From Symsagittifera roscoffensis (Eukaryota > Xenacoelomorpha > Acoela > Convolutidae): DNA of 64,000 nt. Below, in pieces: positions 18,041 to 31,020 of the stretch. Position numbers and translations under genes: made by a program. The notes below the pieces were generated by a model. It was not told the DNA's origin, made no database searches, and saw only the letters and a list, made by a program, of their open reading frames with translations. Location of the stretch: contig NC_087062.1 in assembly GCF_963678635.1 (NCBI RefSeq), positions 82,856,012 to 82,920,011 on the forward strand, in the 5' to 3' direction. Every line of letters starts with the position of its first letter. The first letter of the stretch is position 1.

Positions 18041-21000
18041 CTATCAAGAGGTTTTCTACGAAAGACTTTTTTAAAGTAGCCCTAACATTAAAATCAGGGC
18101 TTCCTCGGTTAAAATTCCAAAGTCAATTGTCGCACCGAAAACCATTATTTTGATTTTTTTCGGCACCGTGGCTTTTTTTCGATGACATTACGAGGCCAAA
18201 CTGTGAGTTCTGTGCATTGTAAGCGGATTCCGCAACAGGCCGAAATCAGATTTGTCATGGAATCCGCAACTTTGCTACTTTTCTTTGATCGTCTATGTTG
18301 TTTTGGATTCCACAAACAAAAACCTAAAACACTATACTGCTCAAAAGCGCTCCAAAAATAGGCGATTTTGCGGAATCCGCAACCGTACTTGCGGAATCCA
18401 GAAGAGTTTGAGGAATCCACAAGCAAAGAATAAGACATTTGTGTAGTTAAACTGAGCTGTTGCGGATTGCGCAACTGTAAGTTGAATCCGCAAATTGTAA
18501 GTGAAATCCGCAAATTGTAAGTGGGATCCACATTTTGTTTGCGGGTTCTGTTTACCTAGTGTATATGTGTATTATAGCGTTTAAATTTTTATTTTTCAAT
18601 CACTGGCCACCAGAAAAATCAATCTCAATTCCTAAAATGATCCAGTACCAGTTCAGTTGAAATACCAAACGTTTAGTCTCAATTCCTGTCAAACTAACTT
18701 CGATCTCAAATCCTGTCAACTTCGATCTCAACTTCGATCCCAAAACTGAGCTTTTGAACTGCGATCCCAAATTCCGAATGCTGACCTACTTCGATCTAAA
18801 CCCCAATCCCTTGTACTGATGCAGTCCCAAAAACTGTCCTACGGATCCCAAATTCTGACATACTTCGGTCTGAACCACGATCCCAAATTTTGATGCAATC
18901 CCAAATACTGAACTAAATCGAATATATGCTGTGTGTTGTGTTTCCAAACACTCTCAAGCCAGTGACTAAAAATATTGAGTTTATTCAGCTTCCAAAATCA
19001 GTATTTGGCGATATGCTGTGTGTTGTATTTCCATACACTCTCAACACAAAGACCCCAAATATTGAACTCATTTGGAGTTGTATTTCCAAAAAACATGAGG
19101 TGACTTCCACCGTTTTAGTTAACAAATGTTTTGAGATTTGTTCGAGGATTCCGCTGACAATGGTTAAGTCTTTGCCTTTAAATTCCGCATTGCTTTAGAT
19201 ATAAATTCCAGCTCTCGCTTTTAATTGTTTGCATTTGCAAATTCAGTAATAAACACAGCCCTGAATCCATTTACAGTTTGCGGAATCCGCCTACATATGC
19301 GGATTCCGCCTACAAAATTTGCGGATTCTACTTACATTTGCAGACTCCACTTACATTTCGTGGAGTCCACTTACAGTTGCGGAATCCAGAACAACTAGCT
19401 ATATTCGCTTGTTGTGGAATCCGCGGCACAACAAATGTGTCGACAAAATTTATGTTACAGGTGTTTTTACGCGGAATCCACGGAAATTTTGTAAGTGGAA
19501 TTCACAGACTTTTTGAAACAATTTTAAAGGTTTGTTTATGGAATCCAGGAACATACAGACACAACATTGTGCGCCTATCCAGTGCACAGTCTGGCCTCAT
19601 AATGGAGTAACTAAGCATGTTATAAGAGCAAAAAAAGGTGGTTAGGTTAAGCTCTTGCGTAGTCGAAAAGATTCCGGGCTTCTGAAGAGAGTATTATTTT
19701 GAAGCTTGATATTGTTTCAAATTTTAACTATCAAGAGGTTTTCTACGAAAGACTTTTTTAAAGTAGCCCCAAAATTAAAATCAGGGCTTCCTCGGTTAGA
19801 ATTCCAAAGTCAATTGTCGCACCGAAAACCATGTTTTTGATTTTTTTCGGCACCGTGGCTTTTTTTCGATGACATTACGAGGCCAAACTGTGAGTTCTGT
19901 GCATTGTAAGTGGATTCCGCAACAGGCCGAAATCAGATTTGTCATGGAATCCGCATATTTGCTACTTTTCTTTGATCGTCTATGTTGTTTTGGATTCCAC
20001 AAACAAAAACCTAAAACACTATACTGCTCAAAAGCGCTCCAAAAATAGGCGATTTTGCGAAATCCGCAACCGTACTTGCGGAATCCAGAAGAGTTTGAGG
20101 AATCCACAAGCAAATAATAAGACATTTGTGTAGTTAAACTGAGCTGTTGCGGATTGCGCAACTGTAAGTTGAATCCGCAAATTGTAAGTGAAATCCGCAA
20201 ATTGTAAGTGGGATCCACAATTTGTTTGCGGGTTCTCTTTACCTAGTGTATATGTGTATTATAGCGTTTAAATTTTTATCTTTCAATCACTGGCCACCAG
20301 AAAAATCAATCTCAATTCCTAAAATGATCCAGTACCAGTTCAGTTGAAATACCAAACGTTTAGTCTCAATTCCTGTCAAACTAACTTCGATCTCAAATCC
20401 TGTCAACTTCGATCTTAATATCGATCCCAAAAACTGAGCTTTTAAACTGCGATCCCAAATTCCGAATTCTGACCTACTTCGATCTAAACCCCAATCCCAA
20501 GTACTTATGCAGTCCCAAAAACTGTCCTACGGATCCCAAATTCTGACATACTTCGGTCTGAACCACGATCCAAAATTTGGATGCAATCCCAAATACTGAC
20601 CTAAATCGAATATATGCTGTGTGTTGTGTTTCCAAACGCTCTCAAGCCAGTGACGTAAAATATTGAGTTTATTCAGCTTCCAAAATCAGTATTTGGCGAT
20701 ATGCTGTGTGTTGTATTTCCATACACTCTCAACAAAAGGACCCCAAATTTTGAACTTATTTGGTGTTGTATTTCCAAAATACTAAAAGGTGACTTCCACC
20801 GATTTAGTTAACAAATGATTTGAGATTTGTTCGAGGATTCCGCTGACAATGGTTAAGTCTTTGCCTTTAAATTCCGCATTGCTTTAGATATAAATTCCAG
20901 CTCTCGCTTTTAATTGTTTGCATTTGCAAATTCAGTAATAAAAACAGCCCTGAATCCATTTACAGTTTGCGGAATCCGCCTACATATGCGGATTCCGCCT

Positions 21001-23274
21001 ACGAATTTTGCGGATTCTACTTACATTTGCAGACTCCACTTACATTTCGTGGAGCTCACTTACAGTTGCGGAATCCAGAACAACTAGCTATACTCGCTTG
21101 TTGTGGAATCCGCGGCACAACAAATGTGTCGACAAAATTTATGTTACAGGTGTTTGTACGCGGAATCTACGGAAATTTTGTAAGTGGAATTCACAGACTT
21201 TTTGAAACAAGTTTAAAGGTTTGTTTATGGAATCCAGGAACATACAGACACAACATTGTGCGCCTATTCAGTGCACAGTCTGGCCTCATAATGGAGTAAC
21301 TAAGCATGTTATAAGAGCAAAAAAAGGTGGTTAGGTTAAGCTCTTGCGTAGTCGAAAAGATTCCGGGCTTCTGAAGAGAGTATTATTTTGAAGCTTGATA
21401 TTGTTTCAAATTTTAACTATTAAGAGGTTTTCTACGAAAGACTTTTTTAAAGTAGCCCCAACATTAAAATCAGGGCTTCCTCGGTTAGAATTCCAAAGTC
21501 AATTGTCGCACCGAAAACCATGTTTTTGATTTTTTTTCGGCACCGTGGCGTTTTTTCGATGACATTACGAGGCCAAACTGTGAGTTTTGTGCATTGTAAG
21601 CGGATTCCGCAACAGGCCGAAATCAGATTTGTCATGGAATCCGCATTTTTGCTACTTTTCTTTGATCGTCTATGTTGTTTTGGATTCCACAAACAAAAAC
21701 CTAAAACACTATACTGCTCAAAAGCGCTCCAAAAATAGGCGATTTTGTGGAATCCGCAACCGTACTTGCGGAATCCAGAAGAGTTTGAGGAATCCACAAG
21801 CAAATAATAAGACATTTGTGTAGTTAAACTGAGCTGTTGCGGATTGCGCAACTGTAAGCTGAAACCGCAAATTGTAAAAGAAATCCGCAAATTGTAAGTG
21901 GGATCCACATTTTGTTTGCGGGTTCTGTTTACCTAGTGTATATGTGTATTATAGCGTTTAAATTTTTACCTTTCAATCACTGGCCACCAGAAAAATCAAT
22001 CTCAATTCCTAAAATGATCCAGTACCAGTTCAGTTGAAATACCAAACGTTTAGTCTCAATTCCTGTCAAACTAACTTTGATCTCAAATCCTGTCAACTTC
22101 GATCTTAATATCGATCCCAAAAACTGAGCTTTTAAACTGCGATCCCAAATTCCGAATTCTGACCTACTTCGATCTAAACCCCAATCCCAAGTACTTATGC
22201 AGTCCCAAAAACTGTCCTACGGATCCCAAATTCTGACATACTTCGGTCTGAACCACGATCCAAAATTTGGATGCAATCCCAAATACTGACCTAAATCGAA
22301 TATATGCTGTGTGTTGTGTTTCCAAACGCTCTCAAGCCAGTGACGTAAAATATTGAGTTTATTCAGCTTCCAAAATCAGTATTTGGCGATATGCTGTGTG
22401 TTGTATTTCCATACACTCTCAGCACAGTCTGGCCTCATAATGGAGTAACTAAGCATGTTATAAGAGCAAAAAAAGGTGGTTAGGTTAAGCTCTTGCGTAG
22501 TCGAAAAGATTCCGGGCTTCTGAAGAGAGTATTATTTTGAAGCTTGATATTGTTTCAAATTTTAACTATCAAGAAGTTTTCTACGAAAGACTTTTTTAAA
22601 GTAGCCCCAAAATTAAAATCAGGGCTTCCTCGGTTAGAATTCCAAAGTCAATTGTCGCACCGAAAACCATGTTTTTGATTTTTTTCGGCACCGTGGCTTT
22701 TTTTCGATGACATTACGAGGCCAAACTGTGAGTTCTGTGCATTGTAAGTGGATTCCGCAACAGGCCGAAATCAGATTTGTCATGGAATCCGCATATTTGC
22801 TACTTTTCTTTGATCGTCTATGTTGTTTTGGATTCCACAAACAAAAACCTAAAACACGATACTGCTCAAAAGCGCTCCAAAAATAGGCGATTTTGCGAAA
22901 TCCGCAACCGTACTTGCGGAATCCAGAAGAGTTTGAGGAATCCACAAGCAAATAATAAGACATTTGTGTAGTTAAACTGAGCTGTTGCGGATTGCGCAAC
23001 TGTAAGTTGAATCCGCAAATTGTAAGTGAAATCCGCAAATTGTAAGTGGGATCCACAATTTGTTTGCGGGTTCTCTTTACCTAGTGTATATGTGTATTAT
23101 AGCGTTTAAATTTTTATCTTTCAATCACTGGCCACCAGAAAAATCAATCTCAATTCCTAAAATGATCCAGTACCAGTTCAGTTGAAATACCAAACGTTTA
23201 GTCTCAATTCCTGTCAAACTAACTTCGATCTCAAATCCTGTCAACTTCGATCTCAACTTCGATCCCAAAACTGA
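18041..23274. repeat. Tandem array of about 1.7-kb units rich in GCGGAATCCGC near-palindromes
   Basis: Unit starts (CTATCAAGAGGTTTTCTACG) lie at 18041, 19728, 21417 and 22566, giving periods of 1687, 1689 and 1149. The third unit lacks about 540 bp, and the fourth is cut at 23274 by an R1 copy. Each unit has, in order: a 47-base segment like the IRG-like gene; a cluster of TTGCGGAATCC / GGATTCCGC motifs in both orientations; a block of degenerate GATCCCAAATTCTGACCTAC-type subrepeats; twice GATATGCTGTGTGTTGTRTTTCC; a second GCGGAATCC cluster; and a conserved GGTTAGGTTAAGCTCTTGCG tail. The open frames in the units shift and carry no domain, so I treat them as non-coding. Confidence 0.85.
18095..18142 (-). 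repeat. IRG-gene-like fragment inside array unit 1
   Basis: GGCTTCCTCGGTTAAAATTCCAAAGTCAATTGTCGCAC-like sequence matches the IRG-like gene at about 16350-16396 at roughly six of every seven bases, same strand. Translated on the minus strand it gives a diverged form of residues about 246-260 of that protein. The same fragment recurs at about 19783, 21473 and 22621. Confidence 0.7.
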
Positions 23275-23600
23275 GCTCGGGGTTTTTTTTTTCTTCAGAC
23301 AAATTTCGATTTTTTATCTAGCCATTTTGATGTATTTTTTTATCATTCGAAAGCTGTTTTTGTCTTGAGAATAAGTATGAAATGATATTTTACCTGTGAT
23401 CATCTTTCGTAAAGTTATGGGGGTTTGAAAGTTGCCATTTCGGCCAATTTGGAACATTTAACGCGCGATATATTTCGCGATAATAACGCATAAGCATAGA
23501 TTTAATCCGTCCTAGAAATAGTTCCAATTGGTTGAAGGAGACTCATTTGCCGTAATTGATTTGTTAATAGGATGAAATCTATCACTTCTTACTTAGTGAC
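23275..23600 (+). mobile_element. R1 repeat copy, both ends truncated
   Basis: Joins directly to the tandem array at CTGAGCTCGGGG and ends near ATCACTTCTTACTTAGTGACG. The junction falls inside the array's ACTGAGCT word, so microhomology may have been used. Confidence 0.5.
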
Positions 23601-23721
23601 GCGCCCAATTTGAAGTTGAATGAAACCAATCAAAACAAATGCTTTTGATTAAATTCGTGACATATTTTCATTTTTAAGGATCAATTTTGTGTTTTTTGAG
23701 AAAAAGTGCGGAAATTAGCAA

Positions 23722-24234
23722 AAACAAGACTGCTCGTATATCAGTGCAAAGCCGTGAATGTTTCGACGTTTCCTTTACTCTCTATCGAGAAATTTTTGGG
23801 AAAAGAAATACTGAAATTCTATAAATTTTGGACAATATCAAAGATCAAATGTAAAACTTTGAGTCATACAAAATTAATACGATCGATTAGCTATAGCCTC
23901 AACTCAATTTGGAACGACCCTGTTGTGCGGGGTAAATAGCCACGCATGAGCAATCGCGTTACGTTTTCAACATTATAAATAGAATGTTCGAATCGCACAT
24001 GAATTAGTAGCTTTCATGGCCAAATTGGCAATTTTTTAAACTCCCAGAGATTTGCAAAAAATGATCGAGATAAAATGTCTTTTTTTTATTTGATTACAGG
24101 AAGCTGATATCTTCAACGGGATAAAAAACTTTTTTTAAAAAAAAATAACTGTTATTTTGATTGCCGAAAATTGACTGAATAAGAAAAACCACCCCGAGCA
24201 TAAATATTCTGTTTGTTCAAAAGTCGGAAGAACA
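23722..24234 (-). mobile_element. R1 repeat copy, inverted
   Basis: Starts AACAAGACTGCTCGTATATCAG and ends ACCCCGAGCATAAATATTCTG...AAGTCGGAAGAAC; the middle is strongly diverged. It faces the preceding copy, so the two form a loose inverted pair. Confidence 0.45.
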
Positions 24235-24314
24235 AGTAGCCCATAGAATTCCTCGTATTCATATTTGCATATATGTAAGTATTCACGGTCGTGAGAGTAC
24301 TATCATAAGAGGTC

Positions 24315-24393
24315 ACACACACACATGCACACACACACACACACACTCACGCTCGCACACACACACACACACACACACGCTCACACACACATT
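24315..24393. repeat. (CA)n microsatellite
   Basis: About 80 bases of CACACA with GC-containing interruptions. Confidence 0.9.
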
Positions 24394-24936
24394 CGCATGC
24401 ATAAATTTCTCTTAATATGTGTATAGATTGCATCAATCACTTTGGGGTGCATTTTAGTTTCATTTCTAAACTCTTTTAAATTTATTTCGCTAGTTCGCTA
24501 CTTTTAACTTTTTGCTAGTTATAGCTACTATTCGCCTTTTTGTATTTCAATTGTCCACCTATTTTTGAAATATCTGCAAATTGTTTCTAATGGCGCAGTC
24601 AAACAAAAACAAACCATCCTTCGTAATCATCAAATCTTCCAGGACGGCTCAAAAATTGAAGTAGCTGGTAAAGGATAACATAGGACAGCAAAAGCCAAAA
24701 ATTCAAGGTTGACTTCGAGTATTTAATATTTCTAAATGTTTTTCAAATCGGTAGCCCTGTAGCATGTGAATCGTAGGCAAGCTTGCGGCTCTTCCAGTGT
24801 TTAGGGGGTCATCCTCAATCACCCTTCACCCTTTTTTGGAGGACAAATTTGTCCTAGAAGTGTCAGTGCTAGCTCCACGTGTCTCATTTTCTTCAGGACG
24901 GGATGCGGTCAGCTTTAAAAATTTTCCTCAATTCAT
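24394..24936. other. Intergenic stretch
   Basis: AT-rich. No gene or known repeat recognised. Confidence 0.35.
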
Positions 24937-25799
24937 CACCCGCACCGAGCACCCATGGACCAGAATCGATTATATTTGTCAATATATTGTCAATGTCTAT
25001 AAAACTAGAAAGTAATCGGTTATAATTCGTTAAAAATAATTTTAAGGTCAATCTAATCCATTATAATTGATTATAATCAATTATGATTGATTTTTTTGGA
25101 AGTTTTATTGATAAAACTTAAAATGTTGGTTCAAAGTTATCTCGTTTTTCAGTTTGGTGCAGTTGCTGCATGTACCTTTTCACAATTCACATTACATTTC
25201 ATACCTCTTTCTCACATTTTTTCAGCAGATTTTTTCCAAAATTGTTAACTATTTCCGCTTTCGTACCGACTATATTCAATTTGGGTCTGAGCATAAGTTT
25301 CGAACGTCTAACCGGGCTGGATGACTCCGTAAAAACTGGTGAAGCGAGTAAACGTGGGGGGACGAGTAAACGTGGGGGGGGGGGGGGGTGAGGGGGAGTA
25401 GACGTGGGGATCCATATTATCTTCACTCAACTTTGTAAGAGAGATTGGGATTGGTTATCATCGAATTTATTATTAGCCCACAAGACAAATTTCCTGTGTA
25501 CAAAATTTGAAATAAAAAAAATGGATTATAGTTGATTATCATGAGTTATAACGAATTTTCATTTCAAACATAATCGATTACAATGGATTATTTTGACAAA
25601 ACGGTCAATTTCAGGGCGCAAATTAATGGAAAATAATTAATTATATTGGATCATATCGGATTTTTCAAATATAATTGGTTATAATGGCAATATAATCGAG
25701 TTCCTGGTCTGACTTTTACATATGCAAAGGATAATGGATTGTTTATTTCTTTAAAATCCATTAAAACCAATTAAAATCCATAGGCACTCGGGCGAGTAA
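24937..25799. mobile_element. AT-rich palindrome-filled MITE with CCCGCACCGAGCACCCATGG ends
   Basis: The left end ACCCGCACCGAGCACCCATGG and the right end CCATAGGCACTCGGGCGAGT are imperfect inverted repeats. The interior carries many AATCGATTATA and AATCCATTATAA words and a GTGGGGGG...(G)n tract near 25355-25390. The sister copy is at 42842. Confidence 0.6.
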
Positions 25800-26590
25800 G
25801 TCTGACTAATATAGTACAGCGGACCCCGCATGGAGCGCCCATGTATTTTAATTTATTACAAAGGATTTCCCAAGCGAAAATAATCCATTGTAATCCAATT
25901 TAGATGTGAAATTCAGACCAAGAAATTGAAAAAAAAATTCATTATAATTCAATATATTCAACTATAATCGATTATTTTGGCTCTGAAATTGATTGTTTTT
26001 GTCAAAATATTCCATAAAAATTAGAAAAAACCACAATAATTGATTATAATTCTGCTTTTTTTTGGCACTGAAATTGATTTTATTGGATTATCTTATCAAA
26101 CTAAAAACCCTTTATACACCATTATCTTTGTCACTGAAATCGTTTTTTTATCGCAGGATTTTTTTAACAGAAGGTACATCAACTGATATTGGTCTTTTTT
26201 ATAACTCTTGTAACTTTCCCTTTTTTTTCTTTTGCCCATTGCTTTATCAAAAATGGAAGGTATCAGGAAAAAAAACCCAAAAGTGAAATAGCTAAATGTT
26301 CGAGATGAGCTATACACGTGCAAGATGAGCATCTTTCAGGTTCATGAATGCTATTTATTTTGACGGATCTTGTTAATATCCCCCTTTACATAAGGGGGGT
26401 AAACTCGTTACAAGATACAAAGGCTCTTTTTCCTTTTCCCAACACCTCACACATGCATCAATTGTATGTTGTAACGAGGGATTTACAAGGCTAAGTAAGA
26501 AGACCAAATTTGTTTGCCATAGCCTAGTCAGTTACTCTGTTATGTTAATGTTCTCTTAGTGTTAGGATTTGTTTTGCTGCATATTCGGAA
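25800..26590. other. Continuation of AT-rich palindromic DNA and intergenic sequence
   Basis: 25850-26100 still contains AATCCATTRTAATYCAATT-like words, probably a second, degraded element of the same family. The rest has no supported feature. Confidence 0.35.
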
Positions 26591-26593
26591 ATT

Positions 26594-26790
26594 GGCTTGA
26601 AAAAAATCAGTATATGGTCATCTAAATACTTTCAGGAAGATTGTTAATGTAATGTCAAACAAGGATTATCATTCAAAATTGGCTAAAAATTGGCTTGAAA
26701 AAAATTGGCTTGAAAAAAATCAGTATATGGTCATCTAAATACTTTCAGGAAGATTGTTAATGTAATGTCAAACAAGGATTATCATTCAAA
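26594..26790. repeat. Short tandem duplication, 113-bp period
   Basis: CAGTATATGGTCATCTAAAT...GGATTATCATTCAAA occurs at 26608 and again at 26721 with identical sequence by eye; TTGGCTTGAAAAAAA precedes each. Confidence 0.85.
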
Positions 26791-27121
26791 GCATTGTCCT
26801 TTATGTGAAAAATATGTATTATTTGATCAAGTTCAACAAATACGTATGGTCTGGAAAATGTTCAAGGACAAAGTCAGGCCTAATCTCAGTTTTTAAATTT
26901 CTCCTTTTTGTGAATGCAGTCGAGAACAAGCGTGTCCAGTCGCACACCAGTGAGTCCAGTCAAGCACCAGTGAGCCCAGTCACGAGTCATTCAGCTGCTG
27001 AAAGTGAAAAAGAGTCTTCGTTGTTCGTGAACACAATTTACCATATAACTGGACGATTTAAATTAAAGGGTCACAATAAAGGTTCCAGTAGATTCACACT
27101 AAATATCAAGGCATGTTAGTT

Positions 27122-27290
27122 TGAGTCCGGGGTGGCTTTCTCATAGAGTAACTTCGGATAAGGTACAGCGCCTGTTCGTCGCGCTATCTTATTTTCGGCC
27201 GGATAGATTCGTGCAAATTTTTAGTCAATCCAATCCTAATCTTACTCTTATATCTCCTAGTCTCAATAGAGCTAGTGTACACTGGTAATC
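27122..27290 (-). repeat. LTR remnant of the retroelement family seen at 61.3 kb
   Basis: On the minus strand it matches 61415-61585: the TATAAGAGTAAGATTAGGAT, TTGCACGAATCTATCCGGCC, GAAAATAAGATAGCG and ATTACTCTATGAG stretches are shared. Only the internal-3' part of the LTR is present. It lies downstream (minus sense) of the gag-like remnants below. Confidence 0.65.
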
Positions 27291-27449
27291 CAATTACGGT
27301 TAATTTAACTTCTATTTTTGTTATTTGAAGAGTTTCTTGATCAATTATTTGAGCAGTATCGGTTTTGATGATAGGAATATCGATTTTTATAATAATTGCA
27401 GTAAAAACTTCTATTTGAGTTGAATTTTGAGTAATTATTCGTATGAAGG

Positions 27450-28590
27450 TTTATATGTCTGTTTGATCGGCCATATCTGTTTTGTGAACAGTTTTGCGAA
27501 CTTAGTCTATATGGAGATCGTCTGCGAAAACCATTTGAAAAAGATTGTTGTGGTCGGCTATTACAATAGCTAGATGGCAGTTGTTTTTCTGAAACAATTT
27601 AGCTTTGGATGTTTTCGTTTGGTAAATTTTGATCTCTTTTCGTTTATTGATAAAAAACATTATTTGTTTTTTTTTGTCTGCATACGGCAAAGCTATGTAC
27701 GTATCTATGGCAATGGTTACACTACTTTTTGAATGAAGGTTGCGATTTTTTTTGGAATTCGAGTGATTGGATGCTAGTTATATGTGATACTACTGCGTGG
27801 ATATTGTTTACATATTGTAATTTTAAATTTTCTGTTTCTTCTAATTTCATTGTGATTTCGGCTTGTTCTAGTTGCAAATACAAGGCTTGTTCTACACTGC
27901 AAATACAAGTGTAGTTTGTATCAGTGCTGTGTGTTTATGAATCCAATTTTGGTGAAGTGGTGTATTTATAGGTTCTGGGCCTATACTCAGCATAAAATTA
28001 GCTGTGACTGCATTTGAATAATCTTCTACCGAGTATTCAGATACTGTTCCTGTAAACGCCAGTAACGGTATATTGGATGTTATAGATGACCCACCCATGA
28101 AGTTTGGATTCATCGTGATTTGAAGTGATTTGATGATTTTGTCGTTTGTGTAAAGTTTGTAACTTCAGATTTGGTTATTTCATAGTTTGTAAATAATAGG
28201 GTAGAAGAATTTCATTCCTCACTGAATCGAGTTGGTAACCTTGAGTATTATTTTGGTACTGTGATAGCATGTTAATGTGCGGTTTTACAAAATTTTGTCG
28301 TTTAGGGTATTGTTCATGTGGTTGATTTTTATCATTTAAGCGGTTTTCTCGATGGTTATTATGAAATTGTTTTTGGTTTTGATGAAAGTATTCTTCGTGA
28401 ATAGTTTGGCTAGTTTCTGGTATATTTTGTATTACCTGGGTTGTTTTTGTTTTGTTTTCAGTAGAATCTGTCTGAAAAACTTTTTGATCATTGAATTTTA
28501 CAGACTGAGTTTTTGGTTTTTTTTGGTAACTTTTGGGTATACTTCTGTTCTTGAGATTGGTTTTGTGTGGTAACAATGGTTGGTCTATTT
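27450..28590 (-). pseudogene. Degraded retrotransposon gag-like region
   Basis: Broken minus-strand frames include one starting MNPNFMGGSSITSNIPLLAF (28113 to 27892) and containing NTPLHQNWIHKHTALIQTTL, which resembles the start of Gag of some arthropod LTR elements. Upstream there is an Asn/Gln/Lys-rich frame (28576-28175). Downstream is a Lys-rich frame (27690-27502). No protease or RT motif is seen. Family unknown. Confidence 0.4.
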
Positions 28591-28969
28591 TTTTGGAAAT
28601 CCATATACGGGTATTTTGGTATAATTGATGGTTTGTCTGTTGATTTAAGGTTGTTTGTTGAAACGGAGCGCTATTTGTGTTGTGTGGCGTCGAATTGTTG
28701 AATGTAAAGGTGAAGTATTTTGTTGTGTTATTGTGGCTAATGCTTCAAATTTTTGCTCATTGGCAAAATGCGATGGTGTACTGTTTCTTCGTCGAAATGT
28801 GGTCCAAAGTTTTTCTTGCTTGTGAAAATAGATCTAAATTTTATTTGAAATAATCTATCATAAGCAATGCTACGATTTTTTGCAGAATACTTTCAATTCG
28901 TATTTTTTTAAATTTTAATTTAACTGATTATTCAACGTCAGTGAGTATTTTACAAATTGAATCTAAAAA

Positions 28970-31020
28970 GCGTGAAAAGAGATTAATTTCTCAACTTACA
29001 GTTGCGTGTCGAGATGTTTGTGGCGGATATGCATAGACTGTAACGTTTGTTTCTAATATGGAAACATAACTATAAATAATACAGAAATCGTCGTTTGTGA
29101 AAATTGAGTTTGCTCTCTGTCAATTTTGCTGTTGTCTTTTTTTAAATATATTTCTCTTTATTTGTAATTCGTTTGTAAAGCTACTTCCTTCGTGGTGCTG
29201 CACTGTTGTCGTCGACGATGTTGCCTGTATGACGGCCGTATCAAGGTCGAGCTCTTGTTACACTCCTTGCAGCTGCTTCTTCGATCTACTTTCGTTCCCC
29301 ATGTTCCTGACCACCTTGAAGTCTATTGCTTAACCTATAAAACATGTTGTTGATGTAAATGTCAAAACAATTAACTTATGTTCACCCTTGATTTAAATGG
29401 GTGATATCTAGTAAATTTATGGAAAAAAGTATATCCAAATTGCCAGAAAAAAAATCACATTTATCATGAGATCAGTCAGTAGATTTCTCACATCAAACTA
29501 AGCCAAGGCGAAGACTTTTTTTTGCTCATAGCCGACCAAGACACGAGCCAGCATTAACTCAATTATGAGACCTACACAGCATAATCATGTGTAATTTCAT
29601 CATTACACCAGTCAGTGTGCTTCAGCAGATAACCTATTGACAAGTGTGAAAAGAATCGGCGATCTCCAAAGATTCCCAGAATGGAAACATCCTATAACTG
29701 AATAGCTCCCCCAGTGTCTCATGGGCAGCAACAGTTGATCTAATGCCTCCTGAAGAATCAATTTGCTTCTTGGGGAGCTCTAATTGATCTTGATGAGTCG
29801 GATTGTATATTTTTCAAGGATAAGACTTCCTTTGTTTGAAGTCCCTCAACCCGTTTAATGACCTCTACATAGAAAAACTGAAAAGGCGATGAGAGGGAGA
29901 GAACACTTGCGACGAACTGTCACCCAAGACGACCATAAAACTCACGGCTATCAGCTCGAATCTCACAATTCAAGACCATGATCGAATCAACGCGTCGACC
30001 CCACAAATCAGCAGTCAAACCATTAGTGTCGTCGCTAAATTGTCGTTAATTTGAGTTCGACGGAAGCCACAAGCAGTGATTGTTATTCAATAAGAGATGC
30101 GTTAGGGGGATCGCCGTCAATCTCACTTTCTGAATTTGACGGGGCTTACGCGTTAATAGCGCTAAATATATCGTGCGTTGATTGCCCAAAACCAACCGCA
30201 CTAGGACCTTTTTTGAAAAATTTTAGTTAATTTAAACATGAAGAGTTTTTTTACAAAAGTATTTTTCAACTTCCCTCTTTAATTGTAATATCGATGGAAA
30301 TTCTGTTTGCTATTTAGTGAAAGTCATGGTGCTTTAACCCTACAGTTGTTGCATCGAAAATGGTGCCAAGCTCAGCTTCGCCTCTGTGTAGAGTTTTGGC
30401 TTTCTTGTTATAGATAGGCAACTGCCCCTCCCCCTTTGCCATGATTTGTTTTTAAACTTGCACAATGTCTAAGACACTCATTTTAGAACCCCCTCCCCGG
30501 CTTGCAGCCTAATGAATATCTGTTTTCTGCATACGTTTTTATATGGTTTTAGTGATATCAAAATCATGTTTTGTGTGTTCAAATATAACTTCAAGCTATC
30601 GCTCAGCATGACCATTTTCAGCAAACACGCCTGCCTTCAACAGTTTTCATGACGCAGGCAATTTTAATGGTACATGTTTTGTTGCTTCTATTGCCACAGT
30701 GTTATGTTATATTTTTGGATCTGGTATTTTTTGTTTTGGAGATTTGGTATAAAATATTCAAAACACGGCATTTTACTCTGACGAGCGATTTAATATCATG
30801 TAAAACATAGAACTTTTTCTGCCCTGTGAGCCTTACGTGTATTTATAATTAGTGGCACATTTGAACAGGTCTATAAAAAGTATAAAAAATATCCGAATGC
30901 CAAAAATTCGCTAGTTGAATGAATTAGACTCGCATACCAAACCAACAACCATGTGATTTTAAGATACGTGAAGTGATAAAGTAGCACATATTTGGCCCCA
31001 ATATTCAACGAAAACAAAAT
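28970..31020. other. Intergenic region with one small R1 fragment
   Basis: No gene supported. 30139-30195 (minus) is a piece of R1 (GCTTACGCGTTAATAGCGC, ATATATCG). The rest is unassigned. Confidence 0.4.

Noticed and set aside
18145-23056. Repeated frames of 110-153 codons in the tandem array, possible repeat-encoded proteins
   Set aside because: Frames differ between units through small changes and read through the short DNA motifs; no domain. Best explained as non-coding repeats.
18041-23274. CRISPR-like array
   Set aside because: Motif spacing is irregular, motifs occur in both orientations, and the DNA is from an animal genome.
25199-25426. Pro-rich minus-strand frame
   Set aside because: Caused by the G-rich tract of the AT-rich MITE.
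26805-27119. 104-codon Ser-rich plus-strand frame
   Set aside because: Ends at an LTR remnant and has no recognised domain; not enough support.
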